Part shown: positions 9,353-19,403 of the stretch, in pieces
Numbering within the stretch: position 1 is the stretch's first letter
Layout: every line of letters starts with the position of its first letter
Assembly: GCA_023150895.1 (NCBI GenBank)
Contig: JAKLJY010000013.1
Location: forward strand, 1-64,000
Source of the DNA: Myxococcota bacterium
Lineage (GTDB): Bacteria; Myxococcota_A; Bradymonadia; UBA7976; UBA1532
DNA length: 64,000 nt
Direction of reading: 5' to 3'
Notes under the pieces: generated by a model
Seen by the model: only the letters and a program-made list of their open reading frames with translations
The model's database searches: none
What the model was told of the DNA's origin: nothing
Translations under genes and position numbers: made by a program

Positions 9353-9360
<8 letters not shown>
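7567..9360 (+). CDS. Membrane sensor histidine kinase with PAS domain
   Basis: From GTG 7567 the protein has 597 residues; ATG 7642 (MET-RARAG) is an equally possible start. Residues about 50-215 hold five or six hydrophobic segments, then a cytoplasmic helix leads into a PAS-like domain (from IIDCMGDAVLFVTPDG). The HisKA dimerisation helix carries the phosphorylated His in LASGLAHELNNPLG. The HATPase_c domain shows the N box (LVNLGLNALEAI), G1 (VADDGPGIP), F box (FQAFHTTK) and G2 (GTGLGLTVA). It would autophosphorylate on His and pass phosphate to the response regulator encoded next, whose start overlaps this gene by eight bases. The sensed signal is unknown. The target gene downstream suggests redox or nitrogen chemistry, but that is inference. 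Confidence 0.95.
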
Positions 9361-10795
<1,435 letters not shown>

Positions 10796-10805
10796 CACCC
10801 GCCCC

Positions 10806-10823
10806 TGTATACGCCCGTATACA
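10806..10823. promoter_or_regulatory. Inverted repeat, candidate enhancer site for the NtrC-type regulator
   Basis: TGTATACG-CC-CGTATACA is a perfect 8-bp inverted repeat. Its centre lies 74 bases upstream of the -24 GG of the sigma-54 promoter, a normal distance for an activator site. A partly related GTGCAC/CGTACG stretch follows at 10828-10838. No T-run follows, so a terminator is unlikely. Binding by the regulator encoded just upstream is inferred. Confidence 0.6.
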
Positions 10824-10886
10824 CCCTGTGCACGTACGGCGACGGGTTGACGGCACGATCTCCGCCCGGGAGGCCGATCTCCGCCT

Positions 10887-10902
10887 TGGCAGACCTCTTG
10901 CT
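10887..10902 (+). promoter_or_regulatory. Sigma-54 (-24/-12) promoter of the octaheme cytochrome gene
   Basis: TGGCAGACCTCTTGCT matches the sigma-54 consensus TGGCAC-N5-TTGCW with one change in the -24 element and the correct ten bases between the GG and GC pairs. Transcription would start near 10913, leaving a leader of about 50 bases before ATG 10962. It lies directly after a gene for a sigma-54 activator. Confidence 0.72.
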
Positions 10903-10961
10903 GAAGGGGGCGCGCCGGCGCACGCGCGTCGGATGACGAACGCTTCGGAGCGGGAGGACGG

Positions 10962-13091
10962 ATGATGTCGACGAATCGAACCGCGTGGCGGTGGCTGTGG
11001 GTCTGCGCTGCCTCGGCGAGCCTGACGATGGCCTGTGACGGGCCGGTCGGTGGCAAGGGCGAGAAGGGAGATCCGGGCGCGAACGGCACCGACGGGGTCA
11101 ACGGCGAGGCCGGTCTCCCCGGGCCGGAGGGGGAGCCGGGACCTCAGGGTGAGCCCGGGGCGCAGGGGGAACCCGGTGCCGACGGACCCGAAGGCCCTGC
11201 GGGCCCGCAGGGCGAGCCGGGGGCTCCGGGGTCGCAGGGCGAGCCGGGCGCACAGGGGCCCGCCGGCGCGGACGGCACGAACGGAAGTGACGGCGAAGAC
11301 GGCCAGAACGGTCAGGACGGCGAAGACGGCGCTCCGGGGGTGCCCGGAGCCGACGGACAGCCCGGCCTCCCGGGCGCACAGGGCCCGCAGGGCGAGCCGG
11401 GCACCCCCGGCGCACAGGGCGAGCCGGGCGTCAGCTCGGGGGCGTTGGCCGGCCTGGTGACCGAAGCCGCCGACGGCCAACTCGTCGAAGGCGCCACCAT
11501 CGCCGTCGAGCCGGCCGCCGTCGCCCCGGTGACGACGAACGCGAACGGGGAGTTCGCCCTGCCCGCGCTGCCCGCCGGCGTCTACACCGTGCGGGCCACC
11601 TACGAGAACTGGCCGGCCGCCGTCGCCGAGGTCTCCATCCTCGCCGGGCGGGACGCGGCCCTGAACCTGGAGTTCCAGAACTGGCGGCCCGAATCCGAGC
11701 CCTGCATCCTCTGCCACGGCAACATGAACCCGCAGCTCATCGCGGATTACAAGACCAGCACGATGGCTCAGGAGGTCTCCTGCCAGGACTGCCATGGAGA
11801 CAACATGGCGGGCGCGCCGGGCCACAACCCCATCCCGACGCCCGAGACCTGCGCGACGTGTCACCCGAATCAGTACCGCGGGCATCAGTCGAATCGTCAC
11901 GCCATCGGGTACCAGCGCGGGTTCGAGGCGGGTCGGCTCGACGATCTGCCCCCCTGCGCCGTCGATCAGCCGGCGGAGGGGCGCGGGGTCGCGACGTGCG
12001 ACCAATGTCACAACGTCGAGTATCGGTGCGATTCGTGCCACTCGCGGCACGGTTTCAAGTCGTCGCTCGCCCGCGATCCGAAAGCGTGCGCGACGTGCCA
12101 CATGGGTCCCGATCACCCGCAATACGAGGTCTATTCGAGTTCGAAGCACGGCATCATCTTCGACACGGAAGGGGACAACGGCGTGGCACCCGGCTGCGTC
12201 GACTGCCACATGCCGCTGAAGAAGGTCGCCGCGGACGGCACGCCGTACACCGATCACGACCTCTCGTTCGGCATCGCCTTCGGCCCGGTCGGCGCCCGCG
12301 ACAAACACTACAGCTTCCGGCGCAACGGACAGCTCCCCTACGTGCTGGTGAACAATACGTTGCAGCCGAACCCGGACTTCGACCCCACCGCGCCCGTCGA
12401 CATGACCGGGGCCGACGGCATTCCGGACTCGGAGATCTGGCCCGAGGATCGCGATGGCAAGGTGGTGCAGGTGGCCGATGACGCGGCCGTCCTCGCCGCG
12501 CGCCGACGGGAGATGGTCGGTGTCTGCGATGGCTGCCATACGGCCGGGTTCGCAACGGATCGTCTCGACGTCGCCGATGGCATGCACCGCAACGCGGCGG
12601 CCGTCGTGGCCGAAGCGGAAGACATCATCCGGGCCCTGAACTTCGACGGCCTCATCGAGCCCGCGCCGAATGCCCGCGAACCCAACGACGACGCGGTCGG
12701 CGCCATCATCCTCGCCGGCGCGCAGCTCTACCGGAACCTGTCCCACATCGAGCGTCTGTTCTTCAAGATGTACAAGTACGATCAGGTCAAGACCTGGCAC
12801 GGCGCGTATCACATGAACCCGGACTACGCGCACTGGTACGGCTGGGCCGAACTCAACATGGACCTCTCGGACATCGCCGACGGGGCGACCGACCGCCGCC
12901 GCGACTTCGCGCTCGAGTATGCGATCGAGCACGGGCTCGATGTGGTCTGGGACGTGCCGTATCAGGGCGTCATCTACTTCGAAGGCTCGATGGAGAAGAT
13001 GTACGACTTGTTCCCGGCGGGTCAGAACATGAGCGTCGACGCCAACGGGAGCGGGACGCCGACGACCTACACCGGCCTGACCTTCCGCTGA
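10962..13091 (+). CDS. Collagen-repeat octaheme cytochrome c lipoprotein, HAO-like
   Basis: A protein of 709 residues. A signal peptide ends in a lipobox-like LTMAC (Cys25). Residues 33-155 are 41 uninterrupted Gly-X-Y triplets of bacterial collagen type. Residues about 160-238 resemble a carboxypeptidase-regulatory beta-sandwich ([14 protein letters not shown]...GVYTVRATY). The redox part has eight CXXCH haem sites with first Cys at 248, 274, 297, 346, 356, 376, 412 and 522, then a helical region containing [18 protein letters not shown], which resembles the C-terminal part of hydroxylamine-oxidoreductase-type octahaem cytochromes. Family members oxidise hydroxylamine or reduce nitrite/hydroxylamine; which applies here cannot be told, and the P460 crosslinking Tyr cannot be assigned by eye. 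No quinol-linked cytochrome partner is adjacent. A sigma-54 promoter and an activator gene lie directly upstream. ATG 10965 is an alternative start. Confidence 0.93.
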   Translation: MMSTNRTAWRWLWVCAASASLTMACDGPVGGKGEKGDPGANGTDGVNGEAGLPGPEGEPGPQGEPGAQGEPGADGPEGPAGPQGEPGAPGSQGEPGAQGPAGADGTNGSDGEDGQNGQDGEDGAPGVPGADGQPGLPGAQGPQGEPGTPGAQGEPGVSSGALAGLVTEAADGQLVEGATIAVEPAAVAPVTTNANGEFALPALPAGVYTVRATYENWPAAVAEVSILAGRDAALNLEFQNWRPESEPCILCHGNMNPQLIADYKTSTMAQEVSCQDCHGDNMAGAPGHNPIPTPETCATCHPNQYRGHQSNRHAIGYQRGFEAGRLDDLPPCAVDQPAEGRGVATCDQCHNVEYRCDSCHSRHGFKSSLARDPKACATCHMGPDHPQYEVYSSSKHGIIFDTEGDNGVAPGCVDCHMPLKKVAADGTPYTDHDLSFGIAFGPVGARDKHYSFRRNGQLPYVLVNNTLQPNPDFDPTAPVDMTGADGIPDSEIWPEDRDGKVVQVADDAAVLAARRREMVGVCDGCHTAGFATDRLDVADGMHRNAAAVVAEAEDIIRALNFDGLIEPAPNAREPNDDAVGAIILAGAQLYRNLSHIERLFFKMYKYDQVKTWHGAYHMNPDYAHWYGWAELNMDLSDIADGATDRRRDFALEYAIEHGLDVVWDVPYQGVIYFEGSMEKMYDLFPAGQNMSVDANGSGTPTTYTGLTFR
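11058..11426 (+). repeat. Coding repeat for 41 collagen-like Gly-X-Y triplets
   Basis: Nine-base periodic sequence encodes an unbroken run of Gly-X-Y triplets, rich in GEP, GAQ, GPQ and GAD, with a central Asp/Asn-rich block ([18 protein letters not shown]). Such runs in bacteria form trimeric triple helices. If so, the cytochrome attached to it would be trimeric and held away from the membrane by a rod of roughly 123 residues. Confidence 0.9.
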
Positions 13092-13140
13092 GATTGCCCC
13101 GGCCTCGCCCCGCCCCCCGCCGTCATGCCAGACTCCCGGC

Positions 13141-15159
13141 ATGATGCACCGCCCCGCCCTCCGTACCGCCCTGCCGTTTCTGCTCACCCTCGGCCCGCTC
13201 GCCCTTGCGGCGTGCGGTGAAGAGGCCGCAAACACCGATCCCGTGCAGGATGCCGCCGGGGCCGTGCCCGCCACGGACGCTGCGGTGCCCGAACCGGACG
13301 CCGCAGCGCCCGAGCCCGACGCCGCTGCCCCCGAGCCCGACGCCGCCCCGGCCCCGCCGGCCTTCTGCACGGGCGCGGTCGCGCATCGCTGGGACCCGGC
13401 GGGCGCCACCGAGCCGGACTTCTTCCCCGATGGCCTGCTCACGAGGCCGGACGACACCTCCCCGACGGGGCTGCGGCTCGATCTGTCGCCCGAGGCCGCG
13501 CCCTGGGTCGAGACCTCGCCGGCGCTCGTGCGCGACAGCGTACGGGCGATGAACGCACTGTCCGGGTTCGGCACCATGGGCGGCGTGCTGCTGCGCTTCA
13601 CGGCACCCGTGAACACCGTGCCGACCGGGGCCGACGCGAGTCTGGCGAGCGAGGGCTGGCAGTGGTGGGACCTCGGCGGCGAGACGCCCGAGCGCGTGCC
13701 GTTCGAGGCGAAGGTGCTCGAAGGGGGACTCACCGTGGTGTTGTGGCCCCTGCGACCGCTGCGCCTGGCCACCCCGCATGCGCTCGTGCTGACCCGCGCC
13801 GCGACGGCGGACGACGGCGGCTGCATCGCGCCCGCCCCGACGACCCGCGCCCTGCTCGGCGATCCGACGGCGACGGCGCCGGATCCCGCGCGGGTCGAGC
13901 GCTTCGGACCGGCCTACCGGGCGGCGATCGACCGCCTCGGCATCGAACCGGCCGATGTCTCCGTGCTCTCGGTCTACACGACGCACGACGACCTTCTGCC
14001 TGTCCGTGCCGCGGCGGCAGACGTCCTGACCCGCCCCGTCGCGTGGGGGCCGTCCGCCGGCTGCGGTGAGCCCGACGGCGCCGTGGTCGAGTGCGAGGCG
14101 AGCACGACGGTCCTCGACTATCGCGACGAGGCCGGCGTCGTCGACGGCACGCGGACCCCGCGCGAAGGGACGATCCCCGTGACGTGGTGGAAACCCGCGC
14201 AGGGCGAGGGCCCGTTCCCCGTCATCGTCTACGGCCACGGGCTCAACAGCCGGCGGGACGAAGGGCGGCAGTTCGCCGAACGGGTCGCCGAGCTCGGCAT
14301 CGCCGTGGTGGCGATGGAAGCCGTCGAACACGGCGACCACCCCTTCATCGCCCCGGACGCCACCGGCGAGGACGCGATGCGTTTCCTGGGGCTCAACCTG
14401 GCCGGGCTGAAGATCGACGCGCCCCGCCTGGCGGGCAACTTCAACCAGACGGACGTCGATCGCATCCGGCTCATCGGTCTGCTGCGGCAGAACGGCGATC
14501 TCGACGGCGACGGCGCGGTCGACCTGGATCCGACGCGCATCGCCTACCTGGGGGCCAGCCTGGGGGCCATGTGCGGGGCGGGCGTGCTGGCCCTCTCGCC
14601 GGACCTCGACGCCGCGGCCCTGACCATCGGCGGCGGGCGTTTGATCTCCGTCGTGACCGACACCGAGCTCGTCGCCCAGTATCGCCCGCTGATCGGCAAC
14701 CTGGCTGGCTCCGTGGAGAACTTCGATCGCATCGTGCCCATCGCGCAGCACGTGATCGACGCGGCGGATCCGGGGACGTGGGCGGCGCACGTCCTGCGCG
14801 ACCGCTTCGACGGGCGCACGCCGCCGAGCCTGCTGGCGAGCTACGGCATGAGCGACGAGGTCGTCCCGCCGAGCGCCGGTCGGTCGCTGGCCCGGGCGCT
14901 CGGTGCACCCCAGCTGGCGCCGGTCCACGTGCCCGTCGAGCTCGTCGAGGTCATCGAGGGCCCGGAGGTGGTCGGCAACCTGGCAGACGGCACGCGGACG
15001 GCCGCGTTCTCGCAGTTCGTCACGGTCACGCGCGATGGCCGCAGCGAGCCGGCGACACACGTCGACACGGCCAAGAGCGACGAGGTCGCCGATCAGCTCC
15101 GCGGCTTTTTCGGCACCTGGGCCGCGGGTGAAGTGCCGGTGATTCGCCGGCCGGAGTGA
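13141..15159 (+). CDS. Alpha/beta-hydrolase-fold lipoprotein
   Basis: A protein of 672 residues. A signal peptide ends in the lipobox LALAAC, followed by a Pro/Glu/Asp/Ala linker with repeats of the type APEPDA. The middle (about 90-300) is an unassigned beta-rich region. The C-terminal part has an alpha/beta hydrolase core: VIVYGHGLNS (oxyanion region), the nucleophile elbow GASLGA with Ser473, and a late acid-containing segment GMSDEVVPP. It is probably an outer-surface esterase or lipase, with unknown substrate. The LDGDGAVDLDPT segment resembles a calcium-binding loop. It starts 49 bases after the cytochrome gene and could be co-transcribed with it, though no functional link is evident. 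Confidence 0.85.
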   Translation: MMHRPALRTALPFLLTLGPLALAACGEEAANTDPVQDAAGAVPATDAAVPEPDAAAPEPDAAAPEPDAAPAPPAFCTGAVAHRWDPAGATEPDFFPDGLLTRPDDTSPTGLRLDLSPEAAPWVETSPALVRDSVRAMNALSGFGTMGGVLLRFTAPVNTVPTGADASLASEGWQWWDLGGETPERVPFEAKVLEGGLTVVLWPLRPLRLATPHALVLTRAATADDGGCIAPAPTTRALLGDPTATAPDPARVERFGPAYRAAIDRLGIEPADVSVLSVYTTHDDLLPVRAAAADVLTRPVAWGPSAGCGEPDGAVVECEASTTVLDYRDEAGVVDGTRTPREGTIPVTWWKPAQGEGPFPVIVYGHGLNSRRDEGRQFAERVAELGIAVVAMEAVEHGDHPFIAPDATGEDAMRFLGLNLAGLKIDAPRLAGNFNQTDVDRIRLIGLLRQNGDLDGDGAVDLDPTRIAYLGASLGAMCGAGVLALSPDLDAAALTIGGGRLISVVTDTELVAQYRPLIGNLAGSVENFDRIVPIAQHVIDAADPGTWAAHVLRDRFDGRTPPSLLASYGMSDEVVPPSAGRSLARALGAPQLAPVHVPVELVEVIEGPEVVGNLADGTRTAAFSQFVTVTRDGRSEPATHVDTAKSDEVADQLRGFFGTWAAGEVPVIRRPE

Positions 15160-15182
15160 CGCGAAGGACGCGGCGGGCCCCT

Positions 15183-15229
15183 CGGAATTCCGTCGCCGTC
15201 GCCCGAAGGACCCCCTCGAAAATCCGAGG
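15183..15229. promoter_or_regulatory. Two short palindromes upstream of the VWA gene promoter
   Basis: CGGAATTCCG at 15183-15192 is a perfect palindrome centred about 75 bases before the -24 element of the next promoter. CCTCG...CGAGG at 15214-15229 forms a 5-bp stem with a six-base loop. Either could be an activator site or, for the second, a weak hairpin ending the preceding gene. Both are short enough to arise by chance. Confidence 0.3.
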
Positions 15230-15260
15230 CCGTCCCGCCCGGCACCGCATGGGGCGTGGC

Positions 15261-15276
15261 TGGCACGCGCGGTGCA
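15261..15276 (+). promoter_or_regulatory. Sigma-54-like promoter of the VWA lipoprotein gene
   Basis: TGGCACGCGCGGTGCA matches TGGCAC-N5-TTGCW except for G in place of the first T of the -12 element; the -24 element is perfect and the GG-to-GC spacing is the required ten bases. The predicted start near 15287 leaves a leader of about 56 bases before ATG 15343, which has AAGGAG at the ribosome site. Confidence 0.62.
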
Positions 15277-15342
15277 ACGTCGCCGCCACACTCTCGGAAC
15301 CGAAAACACGAGCGGTCACCGGCCGCTCTGCAAGGAGCCCCC

Positions 15343-16776
15343 ATGCGCGCGTCCCGTCGCCGTTTCGCCGTCGTCCGTCCCGTGTCCCCGACACTGTCTC
15401 TCACCCTGACCGCCACCCTCGGTCTGTTCGCGACGGCCTGCATCGCCGAGCCGAACGGCGTGACCGGCCCTGCGGGTGGCGAGGAGACGCCGGCGCCGGC
15501 CCCCGCCACGCCGCGCGCCGACGAGAAGTGGCCGGGGGGCTCCCTCGGCGGGTTCGTATCCGATGGCACGCTGTCGACGCGCGAGGTGGCCGGCAGTGGC
15601 TCGGGGGGCGGCGGACCGGCCTCGGCGGATGGCATGGCCGAAGCGGGCGCGGCCGGTCCGGGTCTCGCGGAGGGGGAGCGGGACGACGTCGGCGCCGATC
15701 CGGGCGTCGGCCCGGCGCCGCCCGTTCAGGAGGGTGGGCTCGAAGGGGGCGAGATCGACGACAACGCCGACTTCGAGGCGTTCCTGGCCTATCTCGAACG
15801 CGCCGACGCCGCGGTCGGAGCCGATCCCATGGTGCATCACGTCGACGTGTCCACCCGCCATCTCATCACGGTGCGTGATGCCGCTGGCGACACCGTGCCC
15901 GATGCCACCGTGCGACTGCTCATCGACGATGACACCCGCGTCACCTGGGGCCGCACCCGGGCCGACGGGCGGTTCGCGTTCTTTCCGGGTGCGTACGATG
16001 CCTCCGCGGACAAGTACCTGGTCCAGGTCGAACGCGCGGGCCTGACGGCGAGCGCCACCCTGCGGGCCGACGACGCGACCCTCGAGATTGCCCTGCCCGA
16101 GGATCTCGAACCCGCCGCGCCCCGCCTCGACGTCGCGTTCGTGATCGACTGCACGGGCTCGATGGGGGAGGAGATCGGCCGCATCAAGGCGACCATCACC
16201 GAGATCGCGGGGCGCATCGCCGCCGACGAGAGCCACCCGGACCTGCGGTTCGGCCTCGTCGCCTACCGGGACATGGGCGACGCGTTCGTGACCCGCGCAG
16301 TGGATTTCACCGATGACGTGCAGGCGTTTCAGGGGGCCATCGACGGCCTGCAGGCCAACGGCGGGGGCGACTTCCCCGAGGCGCTCAACGAAGCCCTGCA
16401 CGAAACGATGCGCGGCCTCGCCTGGCGGCAGGACGACGCGCTGCGGCTCACGTTCGTCGTCGCAGACGCGCCCGCCCACCACTACGAGCAGGCGCCCTAC
16501 ACGTACGACCGCGCGATGCTCGATGCGGCCACCATGGGCGTGAAGGTGTTCCCGGTGGCCAGCGGTGGCAGCGACCCCGTCGCCGAACTGCAGTTCCGCC
16601 AGCTCGCGCAGTTCTCGCTCGGCCACTTCGTTTTCATTACCGAGGGCGGCGGCAGCAGTGAGGGCAGCGGTGGCAGCGACTACGACGTCGATCCGCAGCA
16701 GTTCCGCGTCGAGGCGCTCGACGATCTCATCGTGCGCCTCGTGACGACCGAGCTCGACGCGTTCACCGGGCGGTAG
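15343..16776 (+). CDS. Von Willebrand factor A domain lipoprotein
   Basis: A protein of 477 residues starting at ATG 15343, preceded by AAGGAG at a good distance. A signal peptide ends in the lipobox FATAC. A Gly/Glu/Pro-rich linker (to about residue 140) leads to a small beta domain (STRHLITVRDAAGDTVPDATVRLLI...GRFAFFPG) and then a VWA domain whose metal site is DCTGSMG (from Asp269), with GGGDFPEAL and further on VADAPAHHYE. VWA domains bind protein ligands through a metal ion; the domain here resembles those of secreted bacterial VWA proteins that bind partners or assemble on the surface. The partner is unknown. An in-frame start further upstream would lack a signal peptide at its end and is rejected. 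A sigma-54-like promoter lies at 15261-15276. Confidence 0.9.
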   Translation: MRASRRRFAVVRPVSPTLSLTLTATLGLFATACIAEPNGVTGPAGGEETPAPAPATPRADEKWPGGSLGGFVSDGTLSTREVAGSGSGGGGPASADGMAEAGAAGPGLAEGERDDVGADPGVGPAPPVQEGGLEGGEIDDNADFEAFLAYLERADAAVGADPMVHHVDVSTRHLITVRDAAGDTVPDATVRLLIDDDTRVTWGRTRADGRFAFFPGAYDASADKYLVQVERAGLTASATLRADDATLEIALPEDLEPAAPRLDVAFVIDCTGSMGEEIGRIKATITEIAGRIAADESHPDLRFGLVAYRDMGDAFVTRAVDFTDDVQAFQGAIDGLQANGGGDFPEALNEALHETMRGLAWRQDDALRLTFVVADAPAHHYEQAPYTYDRAMLDAATMGVKVFPVASGGSDPVAELQFRQLAQFSLGHFVFITEGGGSSEGSGGSDYDVDPQQFRVEALDDLIVRLVTTELDAFTGR

Positions 16777-16791
16777 TCGTCGGGAGGCCCC

Positions 16792-17457
16792 TCACCAGGG
16801 GATGGGGCGCCCGTCGTAGTTCAGAAACTGCCCCGTCGCCTCGAAGCCCGTGCGCTCGATCAGCGAGGCCAGGCTCCGGGCGCTCTCGGCCACGGTCAGC
16901 GGCGCGTTGCGGCCGCCCATGTCCGTCTGCACCCAGCCGGGGTGCAGCACGATCGACGCGACCCCCGTGGGGCGAAGGTCCGCCGCGAGGTTGGCCGAGG
17001 CCATGTTCAGGGCGGCTTTGCTCATGCGGTAGGCGTACGAACCGCCGCTCGGTGTGTCGCCGATGGAGCCCATCTTCGACGTGATGTGAAACACCCGGCC
17101 GCGAGTGGCCTTCAGGGCCGGCAAGAGCGCCCGCGTGACCCGCAGCGGCCCGATGGCGTTGATGTCGAACACACGCAGCAGCTCGTCCGTCGTGGTGTGA
17201 TCGAGCGGCGTCCACGCCCCGACGCCCGCGTTGTTGACCAGGATGTCGAGCCGACGGTCGCCCCATCGCGAAGCGAACGCGGTGACGGAGGCGTCCTGTC
17301 GAACGTCGAGCGTCTCGACGGCGGCGCCGGTCTCGCGCAGGGGACCGGCCGAGGCCGGATCGCGGACCGTGCCCGTGACCGTGTGGCCGCCGGAAACGAA
17401 AAGTCGACAGAGTTCGAGGCCGATGCCGCGGTTTGCGCCGGTGACGAGGATGTGCAT
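16792..17457 (-). CDS. Short-chain dehydrogenase/reductase
   Basis: A protein of 221 residues beginning MHILVTGANRGIG, so the classical nucleotide-binding motif TGxxxGIG is at the very N-terminus; this decides for ATG 17457 over an upstream in-frame start. It has NNAGVGAW, the catalytic Ser region ITSKMGSIG and the active-site Tyr-x3-Lys as YRMSK, followed by PGWVQTDMGG. It is a complete classical SDR of typical though slightly short length. The substrate is unknown; close relatives are usually annotated as general NAD(P)-dependent oxidoreductases. It converges with the VWA gene (15-base gap) and lies 43 bases downstream of the esterase lipoprotein gene on the same strand. Confidence 0.93.
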   Translation of the reverse strand: MHILVTGANRGIGLELCRLFVSGGHTVTGTVRDPASAGPLRETGAAVETLDVRQDASVTAFASRWGDRRLDILVNNAGVGAWTPLDHTTTDELLRVFDINAIGPLRVTRALLPALKATRGRVFHITSKMGSIGDTPSGGSYAYRMSKAALNMASANLAADLRPTGVASIVLHPGWVQTDMGGRNAPLTVAESARSLASLIERTGFEATGQFLNYDGRPIPW

Positions 17458-17500
17458 GGGCGGCACTCTCGCCCGCCCGGGGCCGGCGCGCAAGGGGCGA

Positions 17501-19351
17501 TCAGGGTCCGTTGGCCCAGCGTACGACTGTGTCTTCGATCAGCGCATCGGCGGCGGCGGTGTGTCGCCGGTTGGCCCGTTCACTGCCATCGGCGGCCTTC
17601 TCGACCCGGTCCCAGGTGCCGAGGGTGTATTTGTACTCGACCACGTCGCCCGTCGGGACGACGAAAGCGCCCTCGAACAGACCGTCGCGCAGGCGGCGCA
17701 GGGGGAGGGCGTCGCCGAGCCAGGGCCCGAGCGCGTCCGGGCTGCCACCGACGAAGGCTGCGGGCGTCTCCGGCGGCACCGTGACCCGCAGGCGGACGAT
17801 CGTCTCGGCGGCTGCGGCCACGGTGAGGGCGGCCTCGGGCGCGCCCTCCGCGCCGGGCATCGCGGGGCTCAGCAGGGTTCGGCCCGCCGCCAGGGCCGTG
17901 ACGACGCCGTCCGGGTCGACCCGCGCGACGGCCGGGAGCGAACTGTCGACCGCCCCGTCGATGCCGAGCCGCGCGAAGGGCCGTCCGTTCGCGTCCCGGG
18001 CGAACAGACTCGCCGTGGTGCTCCCACCCGGCCGCAGGACCGTCTCCCAGGGCCAGACGGCGGTGAGCTCGACGGGGGCGGCCGGCGCCCCGTCACGCCA
18101 CAGCAGGGCGAGCGCATCGGGCAGGCGACGGCGCCACGCGGCCTCGTCGTGCGCGGCCCCCGGATCCTCGACGAGCCGCACGCGGTCCCGCGCGGGGGCG
18201 TCGAGGGCGGCGACCACGGCCTCGGTGAAGTCCCGCCCGTTCACGACGACGGAGGAGCGGCCCTCGGCGCCGCGGCCGACGGCGGGCGCGCCTTCGAAGT
18301 TCCCGGTGTCCAGGTAGAGCGCGCGGCCGGGGCTCAGCGACAGCGCGGCCGCCACGGGCGCCACCCACTCGAACGCCACGCCGTTCGCCCACCAGAGGCT
18401 CGGCGAGAATGCGCCGATGCGCCCGAAGACGTCCGGGTACTGCGCGCCGAGGTGGAGCGAGACGAGCCCGCCGAGCGAAGACCCGGCGACCGCGGTGGCC
18501 TCGGGCTCGCAGCGGGTCGGGAAGTGAAAGTCGACGAACGGCTTGAGCTCCTCGACCAGAAATCGGCCGTACGCATCCGCGTCCCCACCGTCGCCGAGCT
18601 CGGGATCTTCGACGGGCGTGTAGTCGTCGATGCGGGCTGCGGTGTTGTCGACGGCCACGACGAGCAGGCGGCGCCCGTCGGGGGCGGCGGCGAACGCGTC
18701 CGTCGTTGCAATGGCGCCCCAGGACACGCCGAAGGCGGCCTCCTCGTCGAAAAAGACGTTCTGCCCGTCGTGCAGGTAGAGCACCGGCAAGCGCTCGTCG
18801 GGCGCGCCCCCGTCGGGCGGGAGCCGGACCGTCACCCGGCGGGCGCCGACGAAGGCCGACTCGAACCCGGGAAATCGAACGAACCGGCCGTCGGCGATGC
18901 GGGCCTGTGCGGGGCGGGGATCGGCGGCGGGGGCGCAGCCAGCGGGGACCGGCGGTGGGCCGACGTCCGGGTCCGGGGGCGTGCCGGCGTCGGCGTCGAG
19001 TCCGTCGGCCGTGCGCGCGTCCGCCGGGGGCGCCCCGCCGAGATCAGCCTCGGGACGAGCGTCGACGCCGGGGGGCATCGCGTCCGGGGGCGGCGGCCCG
19101 CGGTCGGCCGTCGTCGTCGCGTCCACCGCCGTCGGGCGAGCGTCGGTGGCCGGTGGCGGACCCGCCTCCGCAGCGGCGCCGTCCATGGAGAGGGCGGCGG
19201 CGTCGAGCGTCGGGCCCGACGCGGCGTCGAGCCACGTCTCGGGCAGCTTCGGATCGGCATCGGAGCAGCCGGCGACCACGAAGAGCGCAGCCGCTGCGGC
19301 CAGCGAGGGCCAGGTACGGGGCAACGAGAGGGCGCGCGGCGATCGAGTCAT
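17501..19351 (-). CDS. Esterase D-like lipoprotein with C-terminal binding domains
   Basis: A protein of 616 residues from ATG 19351. The signal peptide ends in the lipobox VVAGC, followed by a long Asp/Ala/Pro linker. The central domain belongs to the putative esterase (esterase D/enterochelin esterase) family: LPVLYLHDGQNVFF, LLVVAVDNTAARIDDYTP, the nucleophile elbow AGSSLGG, and a GAAHDEAAWRRRLP segment that probably carries the catalytic His. After about residue 440 comes a Big2-like beta domain (VARVDPDGVVTALAAGRT) and a CBM20-like starch-binding fold (LRVTVPPETPAAFVGGSPDALGPW...VVEYKYTLGTWDRVE). It is probably a surface esterase that docks to a polysaccharide. The architecture is convincing; the substrate is not known. 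Confidence 0.88.
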   Translation of the reverse strand: MTRSPRALSLPRTWPSLAAAAALFVVAGCSDADPKLPETWLDAASGPTLDAAALSMDGAAAEAGPPPATDARPTAVDATTTADRGPPPPDAMPPGVDARPEADLGGAPPADARTADGLDADAGTPPDPDVGPPPVPAGCAPAADPRPAQARIADGRFVRFPGFESAFVGARRVTVRLPPDGGAPDERLPVLYLHDGQNVFFDEEAAFGVSWGAIATTDAFAAAPDGRRLLVVAVDNTAARIDDYTPVEDPELGDGGDADAYGRFLVEELKPFVDFHFPTRCEPEATAVAGSSLGGLVSLHLGAQYPDVFGRIGAFSPSLWWANGVAFEWVAPVAAALSLSPGRALYLDTGNFEGAPAVGRGAEGRSSVVVNGRDFTEAVVAALDAPARDRVRLVEDPGAAHDEAAWRRRLPDALALLWRDGAPAAPVELTAVWPWETVLRPGGSTTASLFARDANGRPFARLGIDGAVDSSLPAVARVDPDGVVTALAAGRTLLSPAMPGAEGAPEAALTVAAAAETIVRLRVTVPPETPAAFVGGSPDALGPWLGDALPLRRLRDGLFEGAFVVPTGDVVEYKYTLGTWDRVEKAADGSERANRRHTAAADALIEDTVVRWANGP

Positions 19352-19403
19352 GGGACACAGAAAAGCGCGGGGCCCGGTTCGGCGCAATGGGGTCGCGCGG
19401 ACG

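Noticed and set aside
10806-10823. Terminator after the response regulator gene
   Set aside because: The inverted repeat has only two bases for a loop and no T-run on either side; an activator site fits better.
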